Source: an uncultured Ruminococcus sp. | Lineage (GTDB): Bacteria; Bacillota; Clostridia; Oscillospirales; Acutalibacteraceae | DNA: 36,067 nucleotides | NCBI GenBank assembly: GCA_902803805.1 | Contig: CADCRH010000040.1 | Location: forward strand, 1 to 36,067 | Direction of reading: 5' to 3' | Part shown: positions 14,872 through 24,017 of the stretch, in pieces | Position numbering within the stretch: the first letter of the stretch is position 1 | How the letters are laid out: each line of letters begins with the position of its first letter | Translations under genes and position numbers: made by a program | Notes under the pieces: generated by a model | Told to the model about the DNA's origin: nothing | What the model saw: only the letters and a program-made list of their open reading frames with translations | Databases searched by the model: none

Positions 14872-14921
14872 GTGAATGGGGTAGCTTGTGTCAGCAAACA
14901 CACAGGCTACTCCTATTTCAC
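14872..14921 (+). promoter_or_regulatory. Intercistronic hairpin between the binding-protein and permease genes
   Basis: A long imperfect stem: GTGAA pairs with TTCAC at the base, then GGGGTAGC with GCTACTCC, then TGTGT with ACACA at the top. No U-tract follows. Hairpins at this place in sugar-transport operons usually stabilise the upstream binding-protein mRNA, giving more of it than of the permeases. Confidence 0.7.
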
Positions 14922-14971
14922 CGCAATCAATGTTTAAATCTCTGAAATAATTAAAAAGGAGTTGTATATGA

Positions 14972-16516
14972 ATGGATTATCTTGACTATGTCCAGATGAC
15001 CAAAGGACAGCGTATCGCCTACAAGATAAAGTCCTTCTTTAGGGGAATTCCGGGAGCGGTCGGAAATTTCTTCCGTCTTATCGGTTTGTTCATCAAGAAG
15101 TTCTTTATGTGGATAGGAAACGGCTTTAAGGGCTACGGCAGCCGCTTCGCCAAGGGCGACATCGGCACAAAGCTGTCCTACATAATAATGGGTGCGGGCA
15201 GTATGTTCCACCGTCAGATCGCAAAGGGACTGATTTTCCTTGCAACGGAAATTGCATACATATATTTTATGTTCAGCTTCGGTGTAGGCTATATTTCAAA
15301 GCTTTACTGTATGAATGTAAAAACAACGGCAACAGTAGATGGTCAGCCTATCGACGTTTTTGTTGACGGCTGTATCGGTCAGGAAGCTTTGCAGAAAGTC
15401 GAAGATGACTGGGGTACACAGACGATCGTTAACCCCGATACCTACGACGATTCCAACAGGATTCTTCTGTTTGCGGTTCTTTCACTGATTATTACGGTTG
15501 CTTTCTTTGCGGTTTATATCGCAAATACCAAAAGTGCCTATGCAACACAGATGACTTTGAAGGAAGGTAAGAAGCCTCTCAACTTTATTGCAGAGATGAA
15601 AACTTTCCTTGATGAGCGTTTTCACATCACACTTCTCACACTTCCGGTTCTTCTTCTCTGTACGTTCACCATTCTGCCGATTATCTTTACGATATTTATG
15701 GCATTTACGAACTATAACGAGAAACATTTGCCGCCGGGACGTTTCTACTGGTGGGTAGGCTTCAGCAACTTTGCTGACGTATTCTATTCCAATCCCCAGA
15801 AATCGGAAACATTCGGACGAATCCTTGTCTGGACACTTATCTGGGCATTCTTCGCAACCTTCTCTAACTACATTTTCGGTATTATTCTTGCACTTCTCAT
15901 CAACAAGAAGGGCATTAAGTTCAAGGGCTTCTGGAGAACAATGTTCGTTATCACTGCGGCTGTTCCCCAATTCGTAACACTTCTCATTATGAGACTGCTT
16001 CTTGATAAGGATAATGGTCTTAATGCAATGTTCGGTACACATTATCCGTTCCTCGACGACGGTATGTGGGCAAAAGTAATGATCATTATTGTTAATATGT
16101 GGGTTGGTATTCCTTATACAATGCTGATTTCTTCGGGTCTTTTGATGAACATTCCCGAAGATCTGTACGAAAGCGCACGTATTGACGGTGCCAACGCTGT
16201 ACAGCAGTTCACAAAGATCACATTCCCCTACATTTTCTTCGTAACGACCCCTTACCTGATCACAACCTTCGTAGGCAATATCAATAACTTCAACGTTATC
16301 TACCTGCTTACGGGCGGCGGTCCGTCAGCGACAAACTATTACGCAGCAGGTGAAACCGACCTTCTCGTAACTTGGCTGTACAAGCTGACGAAAGACAGTA
16401 AGGACTACAACCTCTCAGCCGTAATCGGCATTATCGTATTTATTATCTGTGCATTGGGCTCGCTCATCACATTTAATATGTCGAAAGCATCAAAGAATGA
16501 GGAGGAGTTCTCGTGA
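14972..16516 (+). CDS. MalF-like carbohydrate ABC transporter permease
   Basis: A 514-aa inner-membrane permease with the EAA loop ESARIDGANAVQQFTKITFP that contacts the ATPase. It is longer than usual for the family (about 300 aa). An N-terminal basic, aromatic region of some 75 residues comes before the first TM, and an extra domain of about 60 residues lies between the first two TM segments (VDGQPIDVFVDG...). This recalls the large P2 insert of E. coli MalF but is not obviously the same. SD AAGGAG lies 10 nt before ATG 14972. An out-of-frame ATG at 14968 starts a 5-codon ORF. The 3' end overlaps the next gene by 4 bp. Confidence 0.92.
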   Translation: MDYLDYVQMTKGQRIAYKIKSFFRGIPGAVGNFFRLIGLFIKKFFMWIGNGFKGYGSRFAKGDIGTKLSYIIMGAGSMFHRQIAKGLIFLATEIAYIYFMFSFGVGYISKLYCMNVKTTATVDGQPIDVFVDGCIGQEALQKVEDDWGTQTIVNPDTYDDSNRILLFAVLSLIITVAFFAVYIANTKSAYATQMTLKEGKKPLNFIAEMKTFLDERFHITLLTLPVLLLCTFTILPIIFTIFMAFTNYNEKHLPPGRFYWWVGFSNFADVFYSNPQKSETFGRILVWTLIWAFFATFSNYIFGIILALLINKKGIKFKGFWRTMFVITAAVPQFVTLLIMRLLLDKDNGLNAMFGTHYPFLDDGMWAKVMIIIVNMWVGIPYTMLISSGLLMNIPEDLYESARIDGANAVQQFTKITFPYIFFVTTPYLITTFVGNINNFNVIYLLTGGGPSATNYYAAGETDLLVTWLYKLTKDSKDYNLSAVIGIIVFIICALGSLITFNMSKASKNEEEFS

Positions 16517-17391
16517 CAAATACAACTCAGGGTTCAACGATGAAGGAAGGCTATGCTGCGCGCAAAAAGGCGGTCAATGTCGCAGTCTATATTATCCTTT
16601 CCGTAATGGTTCTTATCTGGATATTCCCGATCGTTTGGCTTATCCTCCGTTCCTTCGAGGGTGAGAAGGGTATGTCCTCGTCGCATTTCTTACCGCAGAA
16701 GTGGACCTTTGGCAACTATATCAAGCTCTTTAACAATGAAGACTTTATGTTCGGTCAGTGGTTCCTGAATACACTTATCGTTGCGATTTTCACTTGTATC
16801 ATTTCAACACTGTTTATCTTGATGGTAAGTTATGCATTCAGCCGTCTGCGTTTTAAATCAAGAAAAACTTTCCTGAACATAGGTCTTATCCTCGGTATGT
16901 TCCCCGGCTTTATGTCAATGGCTGCTACATACAACATTATGGAGATCCTCGGTCTTGGTAAGTCACTGGTTGCACTGGTGATCGTTTATTCGGCAGGTGC
17001 AGGTCTTGGCTATCAGGTTGCAAAGGGCTTCTTCGATACGATTCCCCGTTCACTGGACGAGGCGGCAAAAATCGACGGCGCAACAAGAAACCAGATCTTC
17101 TGGATCATTATTCTTCCGCTTTCAAAGCCGATTATCGTTTATACGGCTCTTACCACCTTTATCGGTCCGTGGACAGACTACATCTTCGTAGATTACTTTA
17201 TGAAGGATAACCAGGAAACCTATACGGTTGCTCTCGGTCTTTATAAAATGATTGAAAAAGAGTTCGTTACCGAATACTTCACAACATTCTGTGCAGGTGC
17301 GGTTGTTATCGCTATCCCGATCACGATTCTTTTCGTTATTATGCAGAGATTCTATGTTGCAGGTGTAACGGGCGGTGCCGTAAAGGGCTGA
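16513..17391 (+). CDS. MalG-like carbohydrate ABC transporter permease
   Basis: The 292-aa second permease subunit, with about six membrane segments and the EAA motif DEAAKIDGATRNQIFWIIILP. It starts at GTG 16513, overlapping the stop of the first permease, with AGGAGG just upstream. In this family the two permeases form a heterodimer with an ATPase dimer. No MalK/MsmX-type ATPase gene is present here, so a shared ATPase elsewhere in the genome is likely. Confidence 0.93.
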   Translation: MTNTTQGSTMKEGYAARKKAVNVAVYIILSVMVLIWIFPIVWLILRSFEGEKGMSSSHFLPQKWTFGNYIKLFNNEDFMFGQWFLNTLIVAIFTCIISTLFILMVSYAFSRLRFKSRKTFLNIGLILGMFPGFMSMAATYNIMEILGLGKSLVALVIVYSAGAGLGYQVAKGFFDTIPRSLDEAAKIDGATRNQIFWIIILPLSKPIIVYTALTTFIGPWTDYIFVDYFMKDNQETYTVALGLYKMIEKEFVTEYFTTFCAGAVVIAIPITILFVIMQRFYVAGVTGGAVKG

Positions 17392-17404
17392 TTTCAAAAC
17401 TCAA

Positions 17405-17430
17405 AGCAGGGACGCATTCGCTTCCCTGCT
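17405..17430 (+). terminator. Weak or partial terminator before the amylase gene
   Basis: AGCAGGGA (17405-17412) and TCCCTGCT (17423-17430) with a 10-nt loop, followed by TTATCTTTAT. The T run is broken and there is no new promoter before the amylase, so partial readthrough from the transporter genes is likely. Confidence 0.55.
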
Positions 17431-17459
17431 TTATCTTTATACAACAAGGAGAATGCTAA

Positions 17460-19229
17460 ATGATCAAAAAGAAAATTGTTTCTGCGGTGCTGATTGGGGC
17501 ACTGACAGTTTCCACGGTGCTTTCCGGCTGTAATACAAACTCCGAAAATACGGAATCAACGGCTCCGGCAGAGGGTTCGGCTGCGTCCGTATCGGCGGAC
17601 GGTTCTCTCGCTATTCCGGAGGACGGCGGTTTTAAAAATACTTATGAACCGTCAAGTGATAAGTACAGAACGTATTATGAAATTTTCCCGTATTCGTTCT
17701 ATGACAGTGACGGCGACGGCGTGGGCGACCTCAACGGTATTACCAAAAAGCTGGACTATCTGAATGACGGAGACCCAAGTACCACGGATGACCTCGGCAT
17801 AGAGGGTATTTGGCTAATGCCGATAATGCAGTCACCGTCCTATCATAAGTACAATATCAGCGACTATGAAACCGTTGATAAACTGTACGGTACCAATGAT
17901 GATTTCAAAACGCTGACGGACGAGGCACACAAGCGTAATATTAATGTGATCATCGATTTGGTGATCAATCATACTTCCCGTACACACGAATGGTACAAAA
18001 AGGCGGTTCAGGAGCTGAAACAGGGCAAAACCGACGGCTATGCACAATATTATCACTTTGAACAGAATAAGACCGATGACGGCTGGCGCGCTGTGGGTTT
18101 TGACAACTGGTATTATGAGGGTCAGTTTGATTCGGATATGCCCGACCTGAATCTGAAAAATGAGAATGTCAGAAAAGAAATTGAAGACATTGTGAAGTAC
18201 TGGATCGATCTCGGTGTTGACGGTTTCCGTCTGGACGCCGTTCTGTGGTATGAAAGTACAGGGAACGAGGATTCCATCGAGGATTTGAAATGGCTGTACG
18301 ATTATGCAAAGACCGTGAAGGACGATGTATATATGGTAGGCGAATGCTGGACAAATTCTCCGACCATTGCCGAATATTACAAATCGGGACTTGACAGCTT
18401 CTTTGATTTCTCGAAGCAGGGTGGTACAGGTAATGTGAAAACAGCAGTATCGCGTCAGAATGCAAAGAACTATGTTGAATCTTTGGCAAGCTGGCAGGAA
18501 ACCATTACCGCCAATAATCCGAATGCGATTAATGCGCCGTTTATCTCTAACCACGATACGGGCAGAAGTGCAGGCTTCTTTATGACGAATACCGCAAGAA
18601 AGCTTGGTGCGGCACTTTATATTCTTTCGCCGGGCAACCCGTTTATTTATTACGGCGAGGAGATCGCAATGACCAGTACGGCAGACAACGACCCCGATAA
18701 ACGTCAGGGAATGTATTGGTCAAAAACGGACACAACAGGCTATGTTTCGTCCATACCGGGCGCCAACTATGATGAGCTTCCCGAACAGACGGTGGAAGAA
18801 GCGCTGAAAGACGAAGATTCCCTTCTGAATTTCTATAAGAGAGCGGTAAGACTGAACAGCCAAAATCCCGAAATTGCAAGAGGAACATTGAAAGCGGTCA
18901 GCTTTGACGATAACAAAAAGACGGCAGGTTATGTATCGACCTACAACGATTCCAGTGTAATGGTGATATATAATCTTAGCGAGGAAACGGCAACGGTAGA
19001 AGTTCCGTCCGATACTTTCAAGATCAATGAGGTGCGCGGTTATCTGCTTGCCGATTCGGGCGACGGTCTGAAAGAACAAACCAATGAATCTGATATTGAT
19101 GATCTCCTTTTGGGTGACGGTTCAAAGGACGAATCATCAAAAGAGGACACGGCGGAGGGTGCAGATGTGATCTCTGTCAAGGAGCAGAGTGTAACGCTTC
19201 CTGCATTCAGCGTGATTGTCCTCAAATAA
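17460..19229 (+). CDS. GH13 alpha-amylase family lipoprotein
   Basis: A 589-aa glycoside hydrolase of family 13, acting on alpha-1,4-glucans. It has a lipoprotein signal with lipid-accepting Cys24 (LSGC), so the enzyme is anchored outside the cell. The (beta/alpha)8 barrel has a DSDGDGVGD metal-binding loop (82-90), region I DLVINH (166-171), nucleophile Asp259 (GFRLDA), acid/base Glu295 (VGECW) and Asp366 (FISNHD). All catalytic residues are present. The C-terminal beta domain has an acidic insert (LGDGSKDESSKEDTAEG) unusual in this part. It probably trims starch or maltodextrins for the importer just upstream. SD AAGGAG is well placed. No carbohydrate-binding module is visible. Confidence 0.93.
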   Translation: MIKKKIVSAVLIGALTVSTVLSGCNTNSENTESTAPAEGSAASVSADGSLAIPEDGGFKNTYEPSSDKYRTYYEIFPYSFYDSDGDGVGDLNGITKKLDYLNDGDPSTTDDLGIEGIWLMPIMQSPSYHKYNISDYETVDKLYGTNDDFKTLTDEAHKRNINVIIDLVINHTSRTHEWYKKAVQELKQGKTDGYAQYYHFEQNKTDDGWRAVGFDNWYYEGQFDSDMPDLNLKNENVRKEIEDIVKYWIDLGVDGFRLDAVLWYESTGNEDSIEDLKWLYDYAKTVKDDVYMVGECWTNSPTIAEYYKSGLDSFFDFSKQGGTGNVKTAVSRQNAKNYVESLASWQETITANNPNAINAPFISNHDTGRSAGFFMTNTARKLGAALYILSPGNPFIYYGEEIAMTSTADNDPDKRQGMYWSKTDTTGYVSSIPGANYDELPEQTVEEALKDEDSLLNFYKRAVRLNSQNPEIARGTLKAVSFDDNKKTAGYVSTYNDSSVMVIYNLSEETATVEVPSDTFKINEVRGYLLADSGDGLKEQTNESDIDDLLLGDGSKDESSKEDTAEGADVISVKEQSVTLPAFSVIVLK

Positions 19230-19312
19230 GTTTTTGTGTGAGGAACAATCGGGGCGGCGCTGCCCCCCTGATTTCCGCAACCCTTTTGCAAAAGGCTTGA
19301 CTGAAAACTTTG

Positions 19313-19347
19313 AAACAGTGATACATTAATTTGTGTCACTGTTTTTT
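19313..19347 (+). terminator. Terminator of the maltodextrin/amylase operon
   Basis: AAACAGTGATACA pairs with TGTGTCACTGTTT, followed by a T run. It lies between the amylase stop and the lepA promoter. Upstream of it, at 19251-19266 and 19282-19295, are two GC-rich or perfect palindromes noted in the findings. Confidence 0.85.
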
Positions 19348-19354
19348 ATTTTGA

Positions 19355-19384
19355 TTTACAAAGGCATTACAGGTGTGGTATAAT
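19355..19384 (+). promoter_or_regulatory. Promoter of lepA
   Basis: TTTACA (19355-19360), an 18-nt spacer and TATAAT (19379-19384), 37 bp before the ATG at 19422. Confidence 0.75.
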
Positions 19385-19421
19385 TAAAAAGTATATTTAT
19401 TTTGAAAAGCAGGTGGCTAAA

Positions 19422-21233
19422 ATGGCATTGAATCAGGATAAAATCAGAAATTTCAGCATTATTGCCCATATCGACCACGGCAAATCCACACTTGCCGACC
19501 GTATTTTGGAACAAACACAATCCGTTGCGATTCGTGATATGGAAGACCAGCTTCTTGACAATATGGATCTGGAGCGCGAAAGAGGAATCACGATCAAGGC
19601 ACACGCCGTAACGCTTCTGTATCAAGCGGACGATGGTGAGGAGTACATCTTTAATCTGATCGACACACCCGGACACGTTGACTTTAACTATGAAGTTTCG
19701 CGTTCGCTGGCGGCTTGTGAGGGTGCAGTTCTGGTGGTTGACGCTTCACAGGGCATTGAAGCGCAGACGCTTGCCAATACTTATCTGGCACTGGACGCAG
19801 GACTGGAAATCGTTCCCGTTATCAACAAAATTGACCTTCCGAGTGCCGACCCCGAACGGGTGAAAGCCGAAGTGGAAGATGTTATAGGACTTCCTGCCGA
19901 TGACGCACCGTGCGTTTCGGCAAAACTTGGACTGAACATTCACAATGTAATGGAGCAGATTGTCAAATTGGTGCCGCCGCCCGAAGGGGACTGCGCAAAG
20001 CCGTTGCAGGCACTTATTTTCGATTCCTACTATGACAGCTACAAGGGTGTCATTATCTATGTTCGTGTCAAAGAGGGCGAACTACATTCGGGCGATACCA
20101 TTCGTTTGATGGCAACGGGTTCGGAGTTTTCCGTGGTGGAGTGCGGATTTATGCGCGCGACAAGTCTTGAACCTACCGAGGCGCTTTATGCAGGCGAAGT
20201 AGGCTATATTGCCGCGTCGATCAAGACCGTCAGTGACGCACGTGTCGGTGATACGGTTACACTGGCGGCAAATCCTGCTCCCGAACCGCTTCCCGGTTAT
20301 CGTGCGGTGCAGCCGATGGTATTTTGCGGCATTTATCCTGCCGACGGTGCGAAATATCCCGATTTGCGTGACGCACTCGAAAAGTTGGAGTTAAACGACG
20401 CTTCTCTTTCGTTTGAGCCAGAAACATCGGTGGCGCTCGGTTTCGGATTCCGCTGCGGATTCCTCGGACTGCTCCATATGGAGATTATTCAGGAACGTTT
20501 GGAGCGTGAATATAATCTTGACCTGATCACGACCGCGCCGAGCGTTATTTTCAGAATTACCACCACCGACGGCAATGTTGAAATGATCGATAATCCGACC
20601 AACTACCCCGACCCTGGACAAATCGCCAAAGCCGAAGAACCGATGACGGACGCACATATTTATTCACCGTCGGAATATGTCGGAAACATAATGGAACTTT
20701 GTCAGGACAGACGCGGTGTATTCAAGGATATGAAATATATTGACGCAGACCGTGTTGACATACATTATCAGCTGCCGCTGGCGGAAATCATCTATGACTT
20801 TTTTGATACACTCAAATCGCGCACAAGAGGTTATGCGTCATTTGACTATGAAGTGACGGGTTACGAGGAATCAAAACTTGTCAAGCTGGATATTATGCTC
20901 AACGGTGATGTGGTGGACGCATTGTCATTTATTATTCACGCAGACAAAGCCTATGGCAGAGCAAGAAAAATGGCGGAAAAGCTCAAGGAGAAAATTCCGC
21001 GTCAGTTGTTTGAAGTACCGATTCAGGCGTGTATCGGCGGAAAGATTATCGCCCGTGAAACCGTCAAGGCAATGCGGAAAGACGTTCTGGCAAAGTGTTA
21101 CGGCGGCGACATTACCCGAAAGAAAAAGCTTCTCGAAAAGCAGAAAGAGGGCAAAAAGCGTATGCGTCAGCTCGGCACCGTCGAAGTACCCCAAGAAGCA
21201 TTTATGGCAGTCCTCAAACTCGACACGGACTGA
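19422..21233 (+). CDS. lepA: Elongation factor 4 (LepA), back-translocating ribosomal GTPase
   Basis: A 603-aa translational GTPase of normal LepA length. The P-loop AHIDHGKS (15-22), the switch II motif DTPGHVDF and NKID for guanine recognition are all present. The C-terminal half ends with the LepA-specific basic domain ([20 protein letters not shown]). LepA acts on stalled or mistranslocated ribosomes and in ribosome assembly. ATG 19422 was chosen over GTG 19413, since GCAGGTGG then serves as the SD and [20 protein letters not shown] matches the start of other LepA proteins. It has its own promoter. The usual clostridial neighbour hemW is not here. Confidence 0.97.
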   Translation: MALNQDKIRNFSIIAHIDHGKSTLADRILEQTQSVAIRDMEDQLLDNMDLERERGITIKAHAVTLLYQADDGEEYIFNLIDTPGHVDFNYEVSRSLAACEGAVLVVDASQGIEAQTLANTYLALDAGLEIVPVINKIDLPSADPERVKAEVEDVIGLPADDAPCVSAKLGLNIHNVMEQIVKLVPPPEGDCAKPLQALIFDSYYDSYKGVIIYVRVKEGELHSGDTIRLMATGSEFSVVECGFMRATSLEPTEALYAGEVGYIAASIKTVSDARVGDTVTLAANPAPEPLPGYRAVQPMVFCGIYPADGAKYPDLRDALEKLELNDASLSFEPETSVALGFGFRCGFLGLLHMEIIQERLEREYNLDLITTAPSVIFRITTTDGNVEMIDNPTNYPDPGQIAKAEEPMTDAHIYSPSEYVGNIMELCQDRRGVFKDMKYIDADRVDIHYQLPLAEIIYDFFDTLKSRTRGYASFDYEVTGYEESKLVKLDIMLNGDVVDALSFIIHADKAYGRARKMAEKLKEKIPRQLFEVPIQACIGGKIIARETVKAMRKDVLAKCYGGDITRKKKLLEKQKEGKKRMRQLGTVEVPQEAFMAVLKLDTD

Positions 21234-21296
21234 AAATGAATGCATAATTGCCCTGCGGGGGGAACGGAAGAAATTTGATAAGGGGAGGTTTTGGAG

Positions 21297-21725
21297 TTGA
21301 GTGAAGAAGTGACGAGGATTGTTGATACGATACTTTACGGTGATGTAACAGAGGAAATTTTGGCTCAGATAAGGGAAACGGACAATGCAGAATTACTTCA
21401 TACGATTGCTGAAGATTATAACTATGATGACGGATTGGAAATTCCCGAAATCATTGTCAACAATCCATTCTGTGAGCTGGCAACAGCGTTGACAATATTC
21501 TGTGATGCAGGCGGCTATGACTATCTTGACGAGGAAGGACGAGAAGGATTGAAAAGATCCGACAAAGACGTTTATGGATTTCTCGATTCTTTACACGGTA
21601 GGATACGGAATAATGAATTTCAAGTCGGTGATCTTACCTTTGATCCGCAGCTTACCAAAGTGCAGATATACAAATTCAAAAAATATGCAGATGAAAAGGA
21701 TTGGATATTTGTGGAGGGAATTTAA
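21297..21725 (+). CDS. DUF4274 domain-containing protein
   Basis: A 142-aa cytoplasmic protein of unknown function. The central part, ELLHTIAEDYNYDDGLEIPEIIVNNPFCELATALTIF read in pieces (LLHTIAEDYNYDDG, PEIIVNNPFCELATAL), fits DUF4274. This domain is common in small proteins found near polymorphic toxins, but also on its own. TTG 21297 was chosen because AGGGGAGG ends 8 nt upstream; the in-frame TTG at 21291 is too close to that SD. There is no promoter I can name between lepA and this gene, so readthrough is possible. Confidence 0.75.
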   Translation: MSEEVTRIVDTILYGDVTEEILAQIRETDNAELLHTIAEDYNYDDGLEIPEIIVNNPFCELATALTIFCDAGGYDYLDEEGREGLKRSDKDVYGFLDSLHGRIRNNEFQVGDLTFDPQLTKVQIYKFKKYADEKDWIFVEGI

Positions 21726-21797
21726 GCCGGCTGCAACAGCAACGACAAAACGGCATTTATTCAGTGGATATAAAATAATCAATATCAGAGGTGTACT

Positions 21798-22181
21798 ATG
21801 AAAAAATTAGTTTTGCTTTATAATTTCAGTGAGGAGCGTACAGCAAAAATCAGACGTTCTGCACTTCCGCTCAAAATCGGTGTAAGAGTGATTGAAAGAG
21901 CTGACTATCATCAGCCTGTCGGTGTTTTGGTCGGTGATAAGGATTTTCAGCCGGTCGAGGGTACTTTCAATGATATACCGTTTGCCGATGAAATGCTTTT
22001 AATGTACGGTTTTTCAAGACGTGATATTGACAATCTGATTCGTGCCTTGAACAAGAACGGTGTCGGCAGAATACCACTGAAAGCCGTTGTGACACCTACC
22101 AATATATGGTGGGACAGTATGGAGCTTCACAGTGCGATCGTTTCCGACCACGAGGAAATGGCGAGAAGAAACAGAAAGTAA
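21798..22181 (+). CDS. DUF3783 domain-containing protein
   Basis: A 127-aa protein. KKLVLLYNFSEERTAKIR, then PLKIGVRVIERADYHQPVG, and later MLLMYGF match DUF3783, a small domain widespread in Clostridia with no known function. It is followed by the GIY-YIG gene with a 1-bp overlap (TAATG). It is therefore probably translated together with the next two genes, which act on DNA. No metal or nucleotide-binding motif is visible. Confidence 0.8.
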   Translation: MKKLVLLYNFSEERTAKIRRSALPLKIGVRVIERADYHQPVGVLVGDKDFQPVEGTFNDIPFADEMLLMYGFSRRDIDNLIRALNKNGVGRIPLKAVVTPTNIWWDSMELHSAIVSDHEEMARRNRK

Positions 22182-22501
22182 TGTATTATACGTATATGCT
22201 TCGCTGCGAAGATCATTCTATTTATACGGGAATGACGAACAATCTTGAAAAGCGGATCCGTCAGCACCTGACAAAGGATAAAAATGCGGCAAAATATACG
22301 AAATCGCATACGGCAAAAACACTTCTTGCTGTATGGCAGAGCGACAGCCGCTCATCTGCGGCAAAGCTGGAGTTTTATATCAAGAAACTGACAAAGCCGC
22401 AAAAAGAACGTTTGGTGCTGTTGAATGATATGGAGCTGTTAAGCGGCAAATTGGAAATAAAGCATTATGAGCGAATGGATATGGGAGGCGAGGAAAGTTG
22501 A
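22181..22501 (+). CDS. GIY-YIG nuclease family protein (YhbQ/YazA type)
   Basis: A 106-aa protein consisting of one GIY-YIG nuclease domain (about 2-80). TYMLRC takes the place of GIY and SIYTGMTNNLEKRIRQH carries the YIG-like Tyr15-Thr16-Gly17 and catalytic Arg25. This is the short YhbQ/YazA/UPF0213 type, related to the UvrC N-terminal domain. The start overlaps the previous stop and the end overlaps recQ by 4 bp, so translation is coupled. There is no clear SD. Its partner genes suggest a role in DNA processing, which is inference. Confidence 0.88.
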   Translation: MYYTYMLRCEDHSIYTGMTNNLEKRIRQHLTKDKNAAKYTKSHTAKTLLAVWQSDSRSSAAKLEFYIKKLTKPQKERLVLLNDMELLSGKLEIKHYERMDMGGEES

Positions 22502-24015
22502 GTAATATTGATGATCTGCTGAAAAAATATTATGGCTATGACTCTTTCAGAAAGGGTCAGGAAAGTATCATCAACCATATTCTTTCGGGCAGAGATATTT
22601 CTGCGGTAATGCCGACAGGTGCCGGAAAATCAATATGCTATCAGATTCCGGCGCTTGCCTTTGACGGTATCACGATCGTGATTTCACCGCTGATCTCACT
22701 GATGCAGGATCAGGTAAGGACGCTGATCTCGATGGGTGTCCGTGCGGCTTATCTCAACAGTTCCCTATCTCCCCGACAATTGGAGCTGGCGGTTGCCAAT
22801 GCCCGAAAGGGAGTCTATAAAATTATCTATGTTGCTCCCGAACGTCTGGAAACCGAAAGTTTTGTTGACTTTGCGGTGAATAATGATATTTCGCTTTTGG
22901 CGGTTGACGAGGCGCATTGTATCTCACAGTGGGGACACGATTTCCGACCGAGCTATACTCAGATAGCGGATTTTGTGGCGAAACTTCCGAAACGTCCCGT
23001 TATTGCCGCCTTTACCGCAACGGCGACCGAAAGAGTCAAACGTGATATTTCCCGAAATCTCCGTCTGATTGATCCTTATACCGTCACAACGGGTTTTGAC
23101 AGAGAAAATCTTTATTTTGGAACGTATAAGCCGATAGACAAAACGAAGTTCATACTGGATTATGTTTCACGAAACGAGGAGCAATCGGGAATCATTTACT
23201 GCTCTACCAGAAAAGGTGTGGATGAGCTGGCAAGGATTCTTGCCGAAAGTGGTTATTCGGCATTGCCGTATCACGCAGGAATGTCCGACAATGACCGAGC
23301 CTACAACCAAAATGAATTTATCTATGACCGAACCAAAATTATTGTGGCAACAAATGCATTCGGTATGGGTATTGACAAGCCGAATGTCCGATATGTTATC
23401 CATAACAATATGCCGCAGAATATGGAGGAATACTATCAGCAGGCAGGACGTGCCGGACGTGACGGCGAGCCGTCCGACTGTATTCTTTTATACAGCGGCA
23501 GAGATGTCAAGCTGAATGAGTTTCTCATCAAAAACGGTGCCGACAAAGAGAACATCACAGATGACACTGAGCGGGAACGCTATATTGAAGCGGAACTGGA
23601 AAAGCTGAAACTGATGACCTTTTATTCAACGTCAACCACTGTATGTCTGCGAAAAAGGATTCTCAGATATTTTGGAGAGGAATTTTATCCGCCGTGCAAC
23701 AACTGTAGTATCTGTGTCGGAGAAAGCCGAGTGGATTCTTCGCATATTGTTGTCGGCGGCGAAACAAAACATTTGATTATTGATGAAGCATTGTTGGAGC
23801 GGTTGAAAAAGAAGCGTTTGCAGCTTGCTGTCAGTTCGGGTGTGCCTGCGTTTGCGATACTGAGCGATGCGACACTCAGGGAAATTGCCGCCTACAGTCC
23901 GCGAAAGCTTTCCGATTTACATAAAATCAGCGGTTTCGGTGAATCCAAAGTTGCCCGTTACGGACAGGCAGTGATCAATGTTGTTACAGAATACGAAAAC
24001 GAAGCGGATTTTTAA
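22498..24015 (+). CDS. recQ: RecQ-family ATP-dependent DNA helicase, short form without RQC winged helix
   Basis: A superfamily-2 helicase of 505 aa. Walker A is TGAGKS (40-45), the DEAH box is at 136-139, and the QAGRAGRDG motif VI at 314-322. A zinc-binding set (Cys382, Cys399, Cys402, Cys405) follows. Typical RecQ (about 600 aa) then has a winged-helix RQC domain; here the chain goes almost directly to an HRDC domain (about 428-500, with SDLHKISGFGESKVARYG). The RQC part is therefore missing, not just diverged. It starts at TTG 22498, overlapping the GIY-YIG stop, with GGAGGCGAGG upstream. Role: DNA repair and replication-fork processing. Confidence 0.93.
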   Translation: MSNIDDLLKKYYGYDSFRKGQESIINHILSGRDISAVMPTGAGKSICYQIPALAFDGITIVISPLISLMQDQVRTLISMGVRAAYLNSSLSPRQLELAVANARKGVYKIIYVAPERLETESFVDFAVNNDISLLAVDEAHCISQWGHDFRPSYTQIADFVAKLPKRPVIAAFTATATERVKRDISRNLRLIDPYTVTTGFDRENLYFGTYKPIDKTKFILDYVSRNEEQSGIIYCSTRKGVDELARILAESGYSALPYHAGMSDNDRAYNQNEFIYDRTKIIVATNAFGMGIDKPNVRYVIHNNMPQNMEEYYQQAGRAGRDGEPSDCILLYSGRDVKLNEFLIKNGADKENITDDTERERYIEAELEKLKLMTFYSTSTTVCLRKRILRYFGEEFYPPCNNCSICVGESRVDSSHIVVGGETKHLIIDEALLERLKKKRLQLAVSSGVPAFAILSDATLREIAAYSPRKLSDLHKISGFGESKVARYGQAVINVVTEYENEADF

Positions 24016-24017
24016 TA

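Noticed and set aside
17832..18554. 240-codon minus-strand frame within the amylase gene
   Set aside because: Antisense to all GH13 catalytic motifs; no SD and no recognisable protein.
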